From: Streptomyces sp. NBC_00376
Lineage (GTDB): Bacteria > Actinomycetota > Actinomycetes > Streptomycetales > Streptomycetaceae
Direction: 5' to 3'
DNA length: 64,000 nt
NCBI RefSeq assembly: GCF_036077095.1
Contig: NZ_CP107960.1
Coordinates: 7,006,001 to 7,070,000 of the forward strand
Under the pieces are notes generated by a model, which saw only the letters and a program-made list of their open reading frames with translations, was not told the DNA's origin and did no database searches. The translations under genes were made by a program, and so were the position numbers. Positions 8,104-17,171 of the stretch are shown here, piece by piece (the stretch's first letter is position 1; the number at the start of each line of letters is the position of its first letter).

Positions 8104-8649
8104 ATGGACGAGAAGGAAGCACTCCGCGTGGGCGCCGCGGTCCGCCGAAGGCGCAGAACCCTGGGGCTCACGCTGGCCGCGGTCGCCGACCGCAGTGGTC
8201 TGTCCGTGCCGTTCCTCAGCCAGATCGAGAACGAGCGGGCCCGGCCCAGCGCCCGGTCCCTGGACCGGGTCGCCGAAGCCCTGGAGACCACCACGGCACG
8301 ACTGCGCGCCGCCGCGGACTCGGCACGCGCCGTCGATGTCGTACGGGCGGCCGAGCACGACGGCGTACGCAGGGTGGTGCGCGGACGCCACCAGCTCAGC
8401 GCCCTGGAGTTCACCGGGGAGATCGACCTCGCGCGCGAGTTCCAGCACCGCAACGACGAGGTGATGTACGTGGTGCGGGGCGCCGCCGAGGTGGAGGCCG
8501 AGGGGCAGGCGTACCGGCTGGAGCAGGGTGACACCCTCTTCCTGTCCGGCGGGGTGCGGCACCGCTGGCGGGCCACCGTGCCCGGCACGAGACTGCTGGT
8601 CGTCGCGGTCGCCGAGCACATCGACGCCACCTACGACCCGCGCCGCTGA
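8104..8649 (+). CDS. XRE family regulator with C-terminal cupin domain
   Basis: 181 residues. Residues 10-65 are an XRE helix-turn-helix (RRRTLGLTLAAVADRSGLSV, then PFLSQIENERARPS); residues about 105-175 form a single cupin barrel (HRNDEVMYVVRGAAEVEAEG, then GDTLFLSGGVRHRW). This architecture is common in repressors that sense a small ligand. ATG 8104 follows GGGAGCAGG and begins right before the HTH. Twelve nt separate it from the metal-receptor-like gene, so the two are probably one transcript. Confidence 0.88.
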   Translation: MDEKEALRVGAAVRRRRRTLGLTLAAVADRSGLSVPFLSQIENERARPSARSLDRVAEALETTTARLRAAADSARAVDVVRAAEHDGVRRVVRGRHQLSALEFTGEIDLAREFQHRNDEVMYVVRGAAEVEAEGQAYRLEQGDTLFLSGGVRHRWRATVPGTRLLVVAVAEHIDATYDPRR

Positions 8650-8661
8650 GAGGGGACCGTC

Positions 8662-9369
8662 GTGCGCGTCGTCTCCCTGGTCCCCTCGCTCACCGAGGCC
8701 GTCGCCGTCACGGCGCCCGGCCTGCTGGTCGGCGCCACCGACTGGTGCACCCACCCGGCCGGGCTGGCCGCGGCCCGGATCGGCGGCACCAAGAATCCCG
8801 ATGTTCCGGCCGTTCTCGCGCTCGGGCCCGATCTGGTCGTCGCCAACGAGGAGGAGAACCGCGAGCCCGACCTCGCGGCGCTCCGGGCCGCCGGGACCGA
8901 GGTGCTCGTCACGGAGATCCGCACCCTCGACCAGGCCTTCGAGGAACTGGACCGGGTCCTGGTCACCGCCTGCGGTCTGGCCAGGCCGCGCTGGCTGGAC
9001 GAGGCCGAGGCGGCCTGGGCCGCCCTGCCGCCGCCCCGTGCGCCCCGCCGCGCGATCATCCCGATCTGGCGCAGGCCCTGGATGGTGCTGGGCCGTGACA
9101 CCTTCGCCGGAGACCTGCTGGCCCGGCTCGGCGTCGAGAACGTGTACGCCGGCCACGCCGAGCGCTACCCCCGCATCCCGCTCGACGTGCTCGGTGCGGT
9201 GGGCGCCGATCTGGTGGTCCTGCCCGACGAGCCGTACCGCTTCACCGCCGACGACGGGCCCGAGGCCTTCCCCGCACTGCCCGCCGCACTCGTCGACGGG
9301 CGGTACCTCACGTGGTACGGGCCTTCACTGGTGCGGGCGCCTGCGGTGCTGCGAGCAGCGCTCCGCTGA
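8662..9369 (+). CDS. Helical backbone metal receptor / BtuF-like protein without signal peptide
   Basis: 235 residues. The start (RVVSLVPSLTEAVAV) and later features (LGPDLVVANEEENREPDLAAL, DTFAGDLLARLG, DVLGAVGADLVVLPDEPY) match the BtuF/FhuD-type two-lobed fold with a long connecting helix. Periplasmic relatives carry signal or lipoprotein peptides; this one has none and no ABC permease is adjacent, so it is probably cytoplasmic and its ligand (cobalamin or another metal complex) is unknown. GTG start with GAGGGGAC upstream. Its last 62 bp overlap the 3' end of the convergent TDT transporter. Confidence 0.8.
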   Translation: MRVVSLVPSLTEAVAVTAPGLLVGATDWCTHPAGLAAARIGGTKNPDVPAVLALGPDLVVANEEENREPDLAALRAAGTEVLVTEIRTLDQAFEELDRVLVTACGLARPRWLDEAEAAWAALPPPRAPRRAIIPIWRRPWMVLGRDTFAGDLLARLGVENVYAGHAERYPRIPLDVLGAVGADLVVLPDEPYRFTADDGPEAFPALPAALVDGRYLTWYGPSLVRAPAVLRAALR

Positions 9370-10513
9370 ACAGCCCGCGCAGCGTCCGCACCCCGGCCAC
9401 CGCCCAGGCCGTCACCAGCAGCACGTACAGCGCGACGGCCAGCCAGGTGTACGCGGTGAGCCCGGTGTGCCGGGCCAGACCGGCGGCGCCGGTGACACAC
9501 GTACCGATGGGGAAGGTGAAGCCCCACCACGTCATGCCGAAGGTCATGCCGTTGCGCGCCGCCCGCACCACCATCGCGACGGCCAGCGCCAGCCACAGCA
9601 GCGCGAATCCCATCACCGGCACCCCGTACAGCACGGCGAACACTTCGAGCCCCGAGGCGTACGGTTCCCCGATCGCACCCCGTGCCACATCGGCGAGCTG
9701 ATTGACCGCGGTCGTCGACTGGCCCAGCGGGCCGAGGACCAGGAACAGCGTGGGGGTCAGCGCGAGCGGCAGCGGCCCCTGGTGGACGAGCCGGGCGAAG
9801 ATCAGCGGCAGCATCACCAGCGTGGCCAGCAGACTCAGACCGAACATCGCGTAGCAGGCCAGCAGCATCGCCTCCTGCCACTGCCCGGCCGGCAGCTCCG
9901 GCACGAGCAGCGGACCGAGAGCCGCGGAGACCATCGGCGCCACCACCGGAAGCAGCCACACCGGTGACGCGTTGCCGGGCTCGATCCGGTGGCGTACGAC
10001 CATCAGATACGGGATCGCGACCGCGGCGGCCAGCCCGATCAGCGTGCCCGCCGAGTAGAGCACCACGTCCAGGGCGAGCGCCGCCCGGTGCCCGATCAGA
10101 TCCTGGCCGACCACCATCGTCGAACCGCCGACCGCGAGCAGGGCCATCGACAGACAGCCGTAGAACGGGGCGACGGCCGGGTCGAGCAGATGGTTGCGGG
10201 CCTGGTCGCGGTGGGCGATCCAGTGCCCGGTCCGAGCCGCGAGCACCGCGGCGAGCGCGACCACCGCGAGCACCCACACCACCGTGCAGGCGGCCCGCAG
10301 CCCCGGAACGTCCACCGGCAGCGCGACGCCCGCGCTCGCGACGATCGAGGTGCCCATCACGGCCGCGTACCAGTTGGGGCCGAGGTATCGCAGGGCGGGC
10401 AGCCGCTCGGCGGCCGGAAGGGGGGTCGAGGACCGCTGCGCCTGCCGGGTCTGCTGCGTCCGAGGTGCCTGCTGCGTCTGTCGCGTCTGCTGGGTCTGCG
10501 GAAAGGTGGCCAT
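9308..10513 (-). CDS. TDT/SLAC1 family anion transporter (TehA-like)
   Basis: 401 residues with about ten transmembrane helices after a 35-residue Gln/Thr-rich N-terminus (repeated QTQQ, QTRQ units). The segment LGPNWYAAVMGTSIVAS and the late motif TFGMTWWGFTFPIGT are characteristic of the tellurite-resistance/dicarboxylate and SLAC1 channel family, whose members export sulfite, malate or other anions. It is divergent from a LysR regulator, a frequent arrangement for this family. The start codon ATG at 10513 begins the Gln-rich tail; a later start is possible but no better site is seen. Confidence 0.88.
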   Translation of the reverse strand: MATFPQTQQTRQTQQAPRTQQTRQAQRSSTPLPAAERLPALRYLGPNWYAAVMGTSIVASAGVALPVDVPGLRAACTVVWVLAVVALAAVLAARTGHWIAHRDQARNHLLDPAVAPFYGCLSMALLAVGGSTMVVGQDLIGHRAALALDVVLYSAGTLIGLAAAVAIPYLMVVRHRIEPGNASPVWLLPVVAPMVSAALGPLLVPELPAGQWQEAMLLACYAMFGLSLLATLVMLPLIFARLVHQGPLPLALTPTLFLVLGPLGQSTTAVNQLADVARGAIGEPYASGLEVFAVLYGVPVMGFALLWLALAVAMVVRAARNGMTFGMTWWGFTFPIGTCVTGAAGLARHTGLTAYTWLAVALYVLLVTAWAVAGVRTLRGLFSGALLAAPQAPAPVKARTT

Positions 10514-10570
10514 GCCACGATTTTCGCGGCGGGGGCCGGGCCCCACCAGGGAGTCCGTCTCTATGAGGTC

Positions 10571-10585
10571 ATAAGGTGGCTTTAT
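10571..10585. promoter_or_regulatory. Possible LysR T-N11-A operator over the lysR start codon
   Basis: ATAAGGTGGCTTTAT is an imperfect palindrome containing T-N11-A (10572-10584), the LysR-family signature, and overlaps the regulator's start codon, between the divergent transporter and regulator genes. Confidence 0.4.
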
Positions 10586-11507
10586 GGCCGGTGAAGCGCA
10601 TGTCTCCCTCTCCCACCGCATCCCCGACCTCGGAGCGCTGGAACTCCTGCTCGCCGTGGCCCGGCACGGCAGCCTGGGGCGCGCGGCCCGTGACGTCGGT
10701 GTCACCCAGCCCGCCGCCAGCAGTCGGATCCGGTCCATGGAACGCCAGCTCGGCGTCGCCCTGCTGGACCGTTCACCGCGCGGCTCCCGGCTCACCGACG
10801 CGGGCGCGCTGGTCACCGACTGGGCGCGTCGGATCATCGAGGCTGCCGAGGCGTTCGACGCGGGCGCGCAGGCGCTGCGCGACCGGCGGGACTCCAGGCT
10901 GCGGGTCGCCGCCTCCATGACCATCGCCGAATACCTGCTGCCCGGCTGGCTGATAGCGCTGCGCGCCGAACGGCCGGACACGGCGGTCTCGCTGCTGGCC
11001 GGAAACTCGGCGGCGGTGGCGGGCCGGCTCCTGGTCGGCGAGGCCGACCTCGGATTCGTGGAGGGCCTCTCCGTGCCGGAAGGGCTCGACGGCACGGTCA
11101 TCGCCCACGACCGCCTCGTCGTCGTGGTCGCCCCGTCCCATGCCTGGGCCCGCCGCCCGGCCCCCCTCACCCCGCAGGAACTGGCCGCGACCCCGCTGAT
11201 CCTGCGCGAACACGGCTCCGGCACCCGCCAGGTCCTGGACGCGGCCCTCGCCGTGCACGGCGGTCTCGCCCAGCCGCTGCTCGAACTCTCCTCCACGACC
11301 GCGGTGAAGGGGGCGGCGGAGAGCGGCGCCGGGCCGTGCGTCCTGAGCGAACTGGCGCTCGGCGAGGAACTGTCCTCGCGCCGGCTGGTCAAGGTCCCGG
11401 TCGCCGGAGTACGCCTGCGGCGCCAGCTGCGCGCGGTCTGGCCCTCGGGCCACCGTCCGACGGGCCCGGCCCGCGACCTGCTGTCACTGACGGGACGGGA
11501 CACCTGA
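10584..11507 (+). CDS. LysR family transcriptional regulator
   Basis: 307 residues. N-terminal winged HTH at about residues 15-75 (LELLLAVARHGSLGRAARDV, then TQPAASSRIRSMERQLG); effector-binding domain at about 95-295 with the usual RLRVAASMTIAEYLLPGWL entry. Divergent from the TDT transporter gene with only 70 bp between, which suggests it controls that transporter. ATG 10584 is preceded by AAGGTGG. Confidence 0.9.
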   Translation: MAGEAHVSLSHRIPDLGALELLLAVARHGSLGRAARDVGVTQPAASSRIRSMERQLGVALLDRSPRGSRLTDAGALVTDWARRIIEAAEAFDAGAQALRDRRDSRLRVAASMTIAEYLLPGWLIALRAERPDTAVSLLAGNSAAVAGRLLVGEADLGFVEGLSVPEGLDGTVIAHDRLVVVVAPSHAWARRPAPLTPQELAATPLILREHGSGTRQVLDAALAVHGGLAQPLLELSSTTAVKGAAESGAGPCVLSELALGEELSSRRLVKVPVAGVRLRRQLRAVWPSGHRPTGPARDLLSLTGRDT

Positions 11508-11616
11508 GACCCCCGGGTCCTCACGTCCTGGCCCCCATGCCCGGCCCCTCGCGCCCCGGCGAAAACGCTGGTGAAAGCGCTGGCGGGCGCCCCGCTCCGT
11601 GACGAAGAATGCGCGG

Positions 11617-12573
11617 ATGAACGTGATCGCTCCACCCGCCACCGGAGTCCGGCACCACTGGGCCGACCTCCCCGCACCCGTCCGCGACGCCGTCGAGGAC
11701 ATCCTCGGCGGCCGGGTCGTCGAGGCGCGCAGCCAGAGCGGCGGGTTCTCGCCGGGGGTCGCCGCCCGGGTCCGCCTCGCGGACGGCCGGCGCGCCTTCG
11801 TCAAGGCGGTGAGCGCCGAGACGAACCCCGGCAGCCCCGACCTGCACCGCGCCGAGGCCCGCAACACCGCGGCGCTCCCGCCCGGCATCCCGGCGCCCCG
11901 GTTGTTCGGTTCGTACGACGACGGCACACGGGTCGCCCTCGTCCTCCAGGACATCGACGGCCGTCAGCCCCGCGTCCCCTGGGACGCCACCGAGCTGGAC
12001 CGGGTTCTGACGGCGGTCGGCGAACTGGGCGCGGCCCTGACCCCGGCACCGATCGACGCACCTGCCGCGGCCGACCGCAAGGCCGGGATGTTCAGCGGCT
12101 GGCGGGCCCTGCTGGCCGACGGGGACACAGACCGCCTCGACCCGTGGGCGGCGCGCAACCTCGCCCTGCTCGCGGAACTGGAGTCGGGCTGGGCGGAACC
12201 GGCCACCGGGGACAGCCTCGCCCACAGCGACCTGCGGGCCGACAACATCCTGCTCACCGACGACCGGGTGGTCTTCGTCGACTGGCCCCACGCGCTGCGC
12301 GCCGCTCCCTGGTTCGACCTGCTGACGATGCTGCCGTGCGTGGCGGCGCAGGGCGGCCCCGACCCGGAGGCCGTCTTCACCGCCCACCCGCTGGGCAGGG
12401 ACGCCGACCCGGCGGGAGTGACGGCGGTACTCGCCGCGCTGACCGGCTACTTCGTGGCGGGATCACTGAAGCCGGCCCCGCCCGGTCTCCCGACGCTACG
12501 GGCCTTCCAGGGGGCTCAGGGCGCGGCGGCGCTGCGATGGCTGCGAGGCAGGCTCGGGAACGTCGCTCCCTGA
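11617..12573 (+). CDS. Phosphotransferase family protein (APH/choline kinase fold)
   Basis: 318 residues. Contains the catalytic Brenner-type motif HSDLRADN (H203 to N210) and the metal-binding FVDWPHA; the N-lobe has GGFSPGVAARVRL and an invariant-type Lys in AFVKAV. Members phosphorylate small molecules with ATP; the substrate here cannot be read from sequence. ATG 11617 is used; GTG 11599 would add six residues. No operon partner: it is followed by the convergent GntR gene. Confidence 0.83.
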   Translation: MNVIAPPATGVRHHWADLPAPVRDAVEDILGGRVVEARSQSGGFSPGVAARVRLADGRRAFVKAVSAETNPGSPDLHRAEARNTAALPPGIPAPRLFGSYDDGTRVALVLQDIDGRQPRVPWDATELDRVLTAVGELGAALTPAPIDAPAAADRKAGMFSGWRALLADGDTDRLDPWAARNLALLAELESGWAEPATGDSLAHSDLRADNILLTDDRVVFVDWPHALRAAPWFDLLTMLPCVAAQGGPDPEAVFTAHPLGRDADPAGVTAVLAALTGYFVAGSLKPAPPGLPTLRAFQGAQGAAALRWLRGRLGNVAP

Positions 12574-12669
12574 GACGGCCCCCACGGCCGCAATGGTGGA
12601 GATGGAGACCTTTACGTCCACCGGAGGGCGGGCGCCGCACCCTCCCCACCCGGGCAGGGAATCCGCGAC

Positions 12670-13398
12670 TCAGGTCAAGAACCCGCGCAACAGGGCGGCC
12701 GTACCCGCGCAGTGCTCGCGCATGACCGCGCGCGCGGCCTCCCCGTCCCCGTCGAGGACCGCCTCGACGAGGCTGGTGTGCTGGTGCTGCGAATGCTCCA
12801 GGTTGCGCACCAGCAGCGGTATGCAGTCCAGCAGGTCGTTCAGGGTGGCCCGGACGGCCGCGTACTGCGTGGTCAGCGACGCGGACCCGGAGAGTTCGGC
12901 CAGGGTCAGATGGAGCAGGGTGTCGCGCCTGCGGTAGTCGTGCAGCGGGGCCTCGTGAGTCGCCGTCAGGGCGGCACGCAGCCGGTCCGCGCCCGCGTCG
13001 TCGAGCCCCTGCGCGGCGCACAGCTCGGCCGCCCCGGCCTCCAGCACCTCGCGGAAGCGCAGCACGTCCTCGATGTCGACGGACGCGATCCTCCGGCGCA
13101 GCTCGTCCTCGCCGGGGCTGCCGGTGCGCCGCAGCACGAACGTACCGCCGTACCGGCCGCGCCTGCTCTCCACCAGGCCCTGGTCCTGGAGGACCTTCAG
13201 CACCTCGCGCAGGGTGACCCGGCTGATCCCCAGCAGCTCGGCGAGATCGCGCTCGGCCGGCAGCCGGCCACCGCCCGGCACCAGCCCGAGCCTGATCACC
13301 TGGAGGATCTGCTCCAGCGCCTCCTCGAAGCCGTTCCCCGCCCGGACGGGCCGCAGTACGGGCATCAGGCGGTCGGTGTACTCGCTTTCCCCGGCCAC
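12670..13398 (-). CDS. FadR-subfamily GntR regulator (FCD domain)
   Basis: 242 residues. Winged HTH at about 25-90 (RLPAERDLAELLGISRVTLR, then EVLKVLQDQGLV) followed by an all-helical FCD ligand-binding domain with the metal-binding type Asp/His residues (DYRRRDTLLHLTL, HQHTSLVEAVLDGD). GTG start at 13398. Two palindromes lie between it and the divergent DUF2510 gene and are likely its operators. The regulon beyond these genes is unknown. Confidence 0.88.
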   Translation of the reverse strand: MAGESEYTDRLMPVLRPVRAGNGFEEALEQILQVIRLGLVPGGGRLPAERDLAELLGISRVTLREVLKVLQDQGLVESRRGRYGGTFVLRRTGSPGEDELRRRIASVDIEDVLRFREVLEAGAAELCAAQGLDDAGADRLRAALTATHEAPLHDYRRRDTLLHLTLAELSGSASLTTQYAAVRATLNDLLDCIPLLVRNLEHSQHQHTSLVEAVLDGDGEAARAVMREHCAGTAALLRGFLT

Positions 13399-13450
13399 GC
13401 CCCGTTCCCCTTCCAGGCCGACGGCGGCCAGTAATGGTTGAACCCCACAC

Positions 13451-13498
13451 CTTAAGCTTCACAGCTTAAGTCTTCGGCCGAATTGGACAGTCCGACAA
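13451..13498. promoter_or_regulatory. Palindromic operators upstream of the GntR gene
   Basis: CTTAAGCT (13451-13458) and AGCTTAAG (13463-13470) form a perfect 8-bp inverted repeat with a TCAC spacer. Some 15 nt further, TTGGACAGTCCGACAA (about 13483-13498) contains the perfect core GGAC-A-GTCC and resembles FCD-GntR half-sites (GTC/GAC). Confidence 0.55.
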
Positions 13499-13539
13499 TC
13501 GACGGGTCGGTGCCGGTGGCCGAACCCTAAGGTGTGGGG

Positions 13540-14514
13540 ATGAGCAACGCGACACCGCCCGGCTGGTATCCGGACGCCGCGACACCGGGCACCGACCGCT
13601 GGTGGGACGGTACGGTGTGGACCGCGCACACCCGCCCGGCCGCCGCGCCGCAGGCGTTCGGCCCGCCTGAGCCGGTCGCGATGCCCGCGCCGCAGCCGTT
13701 CGGTCAGCCCGAGCCGATCGCCACGGCATCCGGCAACGGCTCCGCCGCATCCGGCCGGAGCAGCACCAACATCGTCGCGCTCGCCGTGGCCGGGCTGATC
13801 GTCGTGGGCGCCGCGGTCACCGGCGCCGTCCTGCTCGGCAGGGACGACGACGGTACGCGGCCCGAGGCCGGGCCGAGCGTCTCCGCACCGTCGCCCACCG
13901 CCGCCACGGCCACCCCGTCGCCCGGCGGCTCACCGGCCGAGGACGACCCGAAGGTCCTCGTCGACCAGCTCAACGGCATCACCCTGCCGATCCCCGATGG
14001 CTGGGAGAAGCCCTCCAGGACCGCCGAACAGGTCCTCACCATGCGTACCGTCGACTCCTACGACTGCCCCGGCAGCTCCTCCGACTTCTGCTACCACGCC
14101 ACGGTCACCAGCCGCGTCGCGAGCGCCACCGACATCACCTCCGCCGAGAAGCTCGCCGAGCAGGACATCGCCAACGCCGCCGACAACGCCTACGAGAAGA
14201 ACATCGTCGGCAACCGGATCCACGGCGGCATCACCTCCCACGAGGTGCTCGACTCCGGGTCCGTCAGCGTCGCCGGACGGGCCGGCTACCAGGTGCGCTG
14301 GCGGGTCAACACGGCCAAGGGGCCCGGTGGTTACGTGCAGTCGCTCGTCTTCCCGTCCCCGACCGGCAGCGAGTCGCTGATCATCGTGCGGTACGCCTTC
14401 GACGCGGGCCCCGACGGACCGCCGCTCCAGCTCATGGACACCATCACCAAGGGGATCCGGCCGATCGGCGACAGCGCGACGAGCGGCGGCGCGGGCAGCT
14501 CGATCGAGCACTGA
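13540..14514 (+). CDS. DUF2510 membrane-anchored protein
   Basis: 324 residues. Residues 5-35 are a DUF2510 domain (PPGWYPDAATPGTDRWWDGT, then VWTAHTRP). A Pro/Ala linker follows, then one transmembrane helix (about 78-100, NIVALAVAGLIVVGAAVTG), a Ser/Thr/Pro linker and a probable extracytoplasmic domain of about 190 residues with two cysteines (DCPGSS, DFCYHA) that could form a disulfide. The role is unknown. ATG 13540 is chosen; a GTG six nt earlier is possible. Confidence 0.82.
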   Translation: MSNATPPGWYPDAATPGTDRWWDGTVWTAHTRPAAAPQAFGPPEPVAMPAPQPFGQPEPIATASGNGSAASGRSSTNIVALAVAGLIVVGAAVTGAVLLGRDDDGTRPEAGPSVSAPSPTAATATPSPGGSPAEDDPKVLVDQLNGITLPIPDGWEKPSRTAEQVLTMRTVDSYDCPGSSSDFCYHATVTSRVASATDITSAEKLAEQDIANAADNAYEKNIVGNRIHGGITSHEVLDSGSVSVAGRAGYQVRWRVNTAKGPGGYVQSLVFPSPTGSESLIIVRYAFDAGPDGPPLQLMDTITKGIRPIGDSATSGGAGSSIEH

Positions 14515-14551
14515 GCGGCCGCCCGGCGGGCCGCCCGGCGGGCCGTCCGGC

Positions 14552-15754
14552 TCAGAGGAACGTACGGCCCTCGCCCCGGTACGTCGGCACCGTCGCGGTC
14601 ACCCGGTCGCCCTCGATCAGCTGCAACTCGTCGAAGCGCTCGCACAGTTCACCGGCCTTCGCGTGCCGGAACCACACCTTGTCGCCGATCAGCAGATCGT
14701 CGGCCGGGGCGCCGAGCAGCGGGGTCTGCACCTCGCCGGGCCCCTCCTGCGGGTCGTAGCGCAGCCCCTCCGGCAGATACGGCACGGGCAGCCGGTCCGG
14801 GCCCGCCGGGCCGGACGCCGGATAGCCGCCGCCGAGGACCGTCACCACCCCCACGCCGGGCCGACGCACCACGGGCTGGGCGAACAGCGCCGCCGGACGG
14901 GCCGTGAACGACGTGTAGTTGTCGAACAGCCTCGGTACGTAGAGCCCCGAACCGGCCGCGATCTCGGTCACCGCACGCTCGGCCGCGGTGTGCTGCACAC
15001 TGCCCGTGCCGCCGCCGTTCACGAACTCCAGGTCCGGCGCCACCGCCCGTACCGCGCGCACCACCTCGGCCCGCCGGACGGCCAGCTCCCTGCGGCCCGC
15101 GGCCTGCATCAGCCGGACCGCCCGGGAGCGCAGCGGCTTGCCCGCGACGGAGTCCCCGACCCCGGCGATATGGCCCTCGTACGCCATCAGGCCCACCAGC
15201 CGGAATCCCGGCCGCCGCGCCACCGAGCGTGCCAGCTCCGCCAGTTGGGCGGGGGAGCGCAGCGGCGAACGCAGGGCGCCGATCCTGACCCGGCCGCCGA
15301 GCAGCTGGAGCGAGGTGTCCAGCTCCAGACAGACCCGGATCTCCTCGCGCCCGCCCGCCCGCGCCGCGTCGATCAGCTCCAGCTGCGCGTGGTCGTCGAC
15401 CATCAGCGTCACCGCGGCAGCCAGCTTCGGATCGGCGGCCAGCTCGGCGATGGCGGCCCGGTCGGCCGACGGATAGGCCAGCAGTACGTCCTCGAACCCG
15501 GCCCGCGCCAGCCACAGCGACTCCGCCAGCGTGAACGACATGATCCCGGCGAAACCGGGCCGCGCGAGCACCCGCTCCAGCAGGGTCCGGCAGCGAACCG
15601 ACTTGCTCGCCACCCGGATCGGCTTCCCGGCCGCCCGGCGGACGAGATCGTCGGCATTGGAGTCGAACGCGTCGAGATCGACTATGGCGATCGGGGCGTC
15701 CAGATGGGCGGTGGCCCGGTTGTAACGGGTCCGGTCAGCGGCACGGGCAGTCAT
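14552..15754 (-). CDS. PLP-dependent amino acid deaminase/aldolase (D-threonine aldolase-like)
   Basis: 400 residues. The N-terminal half is an alanine-racemase-type barrel: the pair IAIVDLDAFDSNADDLVRRA and RVASKSV (PLP lysine K51) is typical of D-threonine aldolase and D-serine dehydratase relatives; the C-terminal domain has GGGYPASGPAG and GDKVWFRHAKAGELCE, the zinc/substrate end of this family. It likely acts on a D- or beta-hydroxy amino acid in the cytosol; the substrate is uncertain. Convergent with the DUF2510 gene. Confidence 0.82.
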   Translation of the reverse strand: MTARAADRTRYNRATAHLDAPIAIVDLDAFDSNADDLVRRAAGKPIRVASKSVRCRTLLERVLARPGFAGIMSFTLAESLWLARAGFEDVLLAYPSADRAAIAELAADPKLAAAVTLMVDDHAQLELIDAARAGGREEIRVCLELDTSLQLLGGRVRIGALRSPLRSPAQLAELARSVARRPGFRLVGLMAYEGHIAGVGDSVAGKPLRSRAVRLMQAAGRRELAVRRAEVVRAVRAVAPDLEFVNGGGTGSVQHTAAERAVTEIAAGSGLYVPRLFDNYTSFTARPAALFAQPVVRRPGVGVVTVLGGGYPASGPAGPDRLPVPYLPEGLRYDPQEGPGEVQTPLLGAPADDLLIGDKVWFRHAKAGELCERFDELQLIEGDRVTATVPTYRGEGRTFL

Positions 15755-15857
15755 GGCCGCAGCTTGCCAGACGTCCGTACTGCTGGGTAGGGGGATGAAC
15801 TGCGCAGATCGTCCCGGGCGGGGAACTGCCCGCTCCCGCCGGGGCCGTCCCACCCCG

Positions 15858-15863
15858 TAGAGT
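15858..15863 (+). promoter_or_regulatory. Probable -10 element (TAGAGT) for the mycosin operon
   Basis: TAGAGT fits the actinobacterial -10 (TANNNT) and lies about 75 nt upstream of the start of the proline-rich membrane protein. No clear -35 is seen. Confidence 0.35.
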
Positions 15864-15938
15864 GACGGCACGCGGCAATCAACGGGCCTGCCTGTGAAGT
15901 CGATCCGCGCGCGGTACGGAACGGGACCAGGGGGGCGG

Positions 15939-17171
15939 ATGAGTACCGAGGCGCAGCGCGCTCCTGTCCCGCCCCGCCCCACGACTCCGCCACCGACGCC
16001 CCCGGCGCAGGGACCCGCGACGACCTCCACGGGCGCGCCCGTCCCGACGAGCCGGAGCGCATCCGAGCCCGCGGCCGCCGTCCCGCCCGTGGAGACCACG
16101 GCCCGGCTGAGGCCGGTACCCCCGGCCCCCGCGCCCGACGTGCCCGCCACCCCGCCCCGCACGGCCCCGCCCGCGACCGTCCCGCCCGTCGCGGCCCCTC
16201 CCGCCACCGCGCCGCCGCGCCCCGAACAGCCGCCCGCCGCGACCCGACGGCGGCCCGTCGGCGCCGTGGACCTCACCCCGCGCCCGGGAGCGGTTCCGCC
16301 ACCGGGCGGGTCGGCCCCCGCCTTCCCGCACGCCTACCAACAGCCGCAGCCGTACCGCGTTCCCCCTCCCGAGACACCAGCGGAGACCACCACCCGGCTG
16401 CGCCCGATCCGTACCCGGCACCCCGCCAGGACCGCGGCCGCCGCGGCCTGTGTCGTGCTCGGGCTCGGACTGATCGGCGGCGCGGCCACCGGCGCCTGGC
16501 TCACCAGCGACTCCTCGGCCGACGCCGCCGCCCACAGCGCCTACACCGTGGGCCGCTCCGCCTGGCACAACGTCCCCGTGGACACCCTCTTCCCCCGCAC
16601 CCTGACCGGTGACGGAGCGGGCCCCGGCGGCGCAGACCGGGTCTGGACCCGGATCGCCGTCGCCCCGGACAGCGGCTGCCGGGAGGCCCTGGACCCGCTG
16701 CTGGCCCGGATCCTCGGCCCGGTCGGCTGCGAGCGCATGCTCCGGGCCACCTACACCGACGCCACCGCCAGCAGCGTCACCACGGTCGGGGTGATCTTCA
16801 CCGAGGGCGACGAAGCGGCGATGAAGGCGCTGAGCACCCGCTTCGCCGACCAGCGCCTCGGCCGGCGCACCGACCTGATGCCCCGCACCTACCCCGTCAA
16901 GGGCACCGTCGCCGCCGGATTCGGCGACCGGCAGCGCGCCAGCTGGACCGTCCACGTACTGACCGAGGTGCCAGTCGTCGTGTTCGCCGTGTCCGGCTTC
17001 GCCGACGGGCGCACCGTCGCCGACCCGCAGCCCGTCGACAGTGCCATGGCCGCGGACGCCACGACTGCCGCGGCCCAGGCCGGGCTCGGCCACGAGGCCA
17101 AGGGCATCGCCGACCGGATCGAGCGTGGTCTGCGCAGGACCGTCACCGACCTCACGGAGAAACCGGAATGA
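15939..17171 (+). CDS. Proline-rich single-pass membrane protein coupled to a mycosin protease
   Basis: 410 residues. Residues 1-155 are extremely rich in Pro, Ala, Thr and Arg and should be a disordered cytoplasmic tail; one transmembrane helix follows (about 165-187, AAACVVLGLGLIGGAATGAW), then a roughly 220-residue extracytoplasmic domain with two cysteines (SGCREALD, VGCERML). No known family recognised. The ATG at 15939 follows a strong GGGGGGCGG. Its stop overlaps the mycosin start (ATGA, 17168-17171), which argues for joint function, for instance as a membrane partner or substrate recruiter of the protease. Confidence 0.72.
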   Translation: MSTEAQRAPVPPRPTTPPPTPPAQGPATTSTGAPVPTSRSASEPAAAVPPVETTARLRPVPPAPAPDVPATPPRTAPPATVPPVAAPPATAPPRPEQPPAATRRRPVGAVDLTPRPGAVPPPGGSAPAFPHAYQQPQPYRVPPPETPAETTTRLRPIRTRHPARTAAAAACVVLGLGLIGGAATGAWLTSDSSADAAAHSAYTVGRSAWHNVPVDTLFPRTLTGDGAGPGGADRVWTRIAVAPDSGCREALDPLLARILGPVGCERMLRATYTDATASSVTTVGVIFTEGDEAAMKALSTRFADQRLGRRTDLMPRTYPVKGTVAAGFGDRQRASWTVHVLTEVPVVVFAVSGFADGRTVADPQPVDSAMAADATTAAAQAGLGHEAKGIADRIERGLRRTVTDLTEKPE

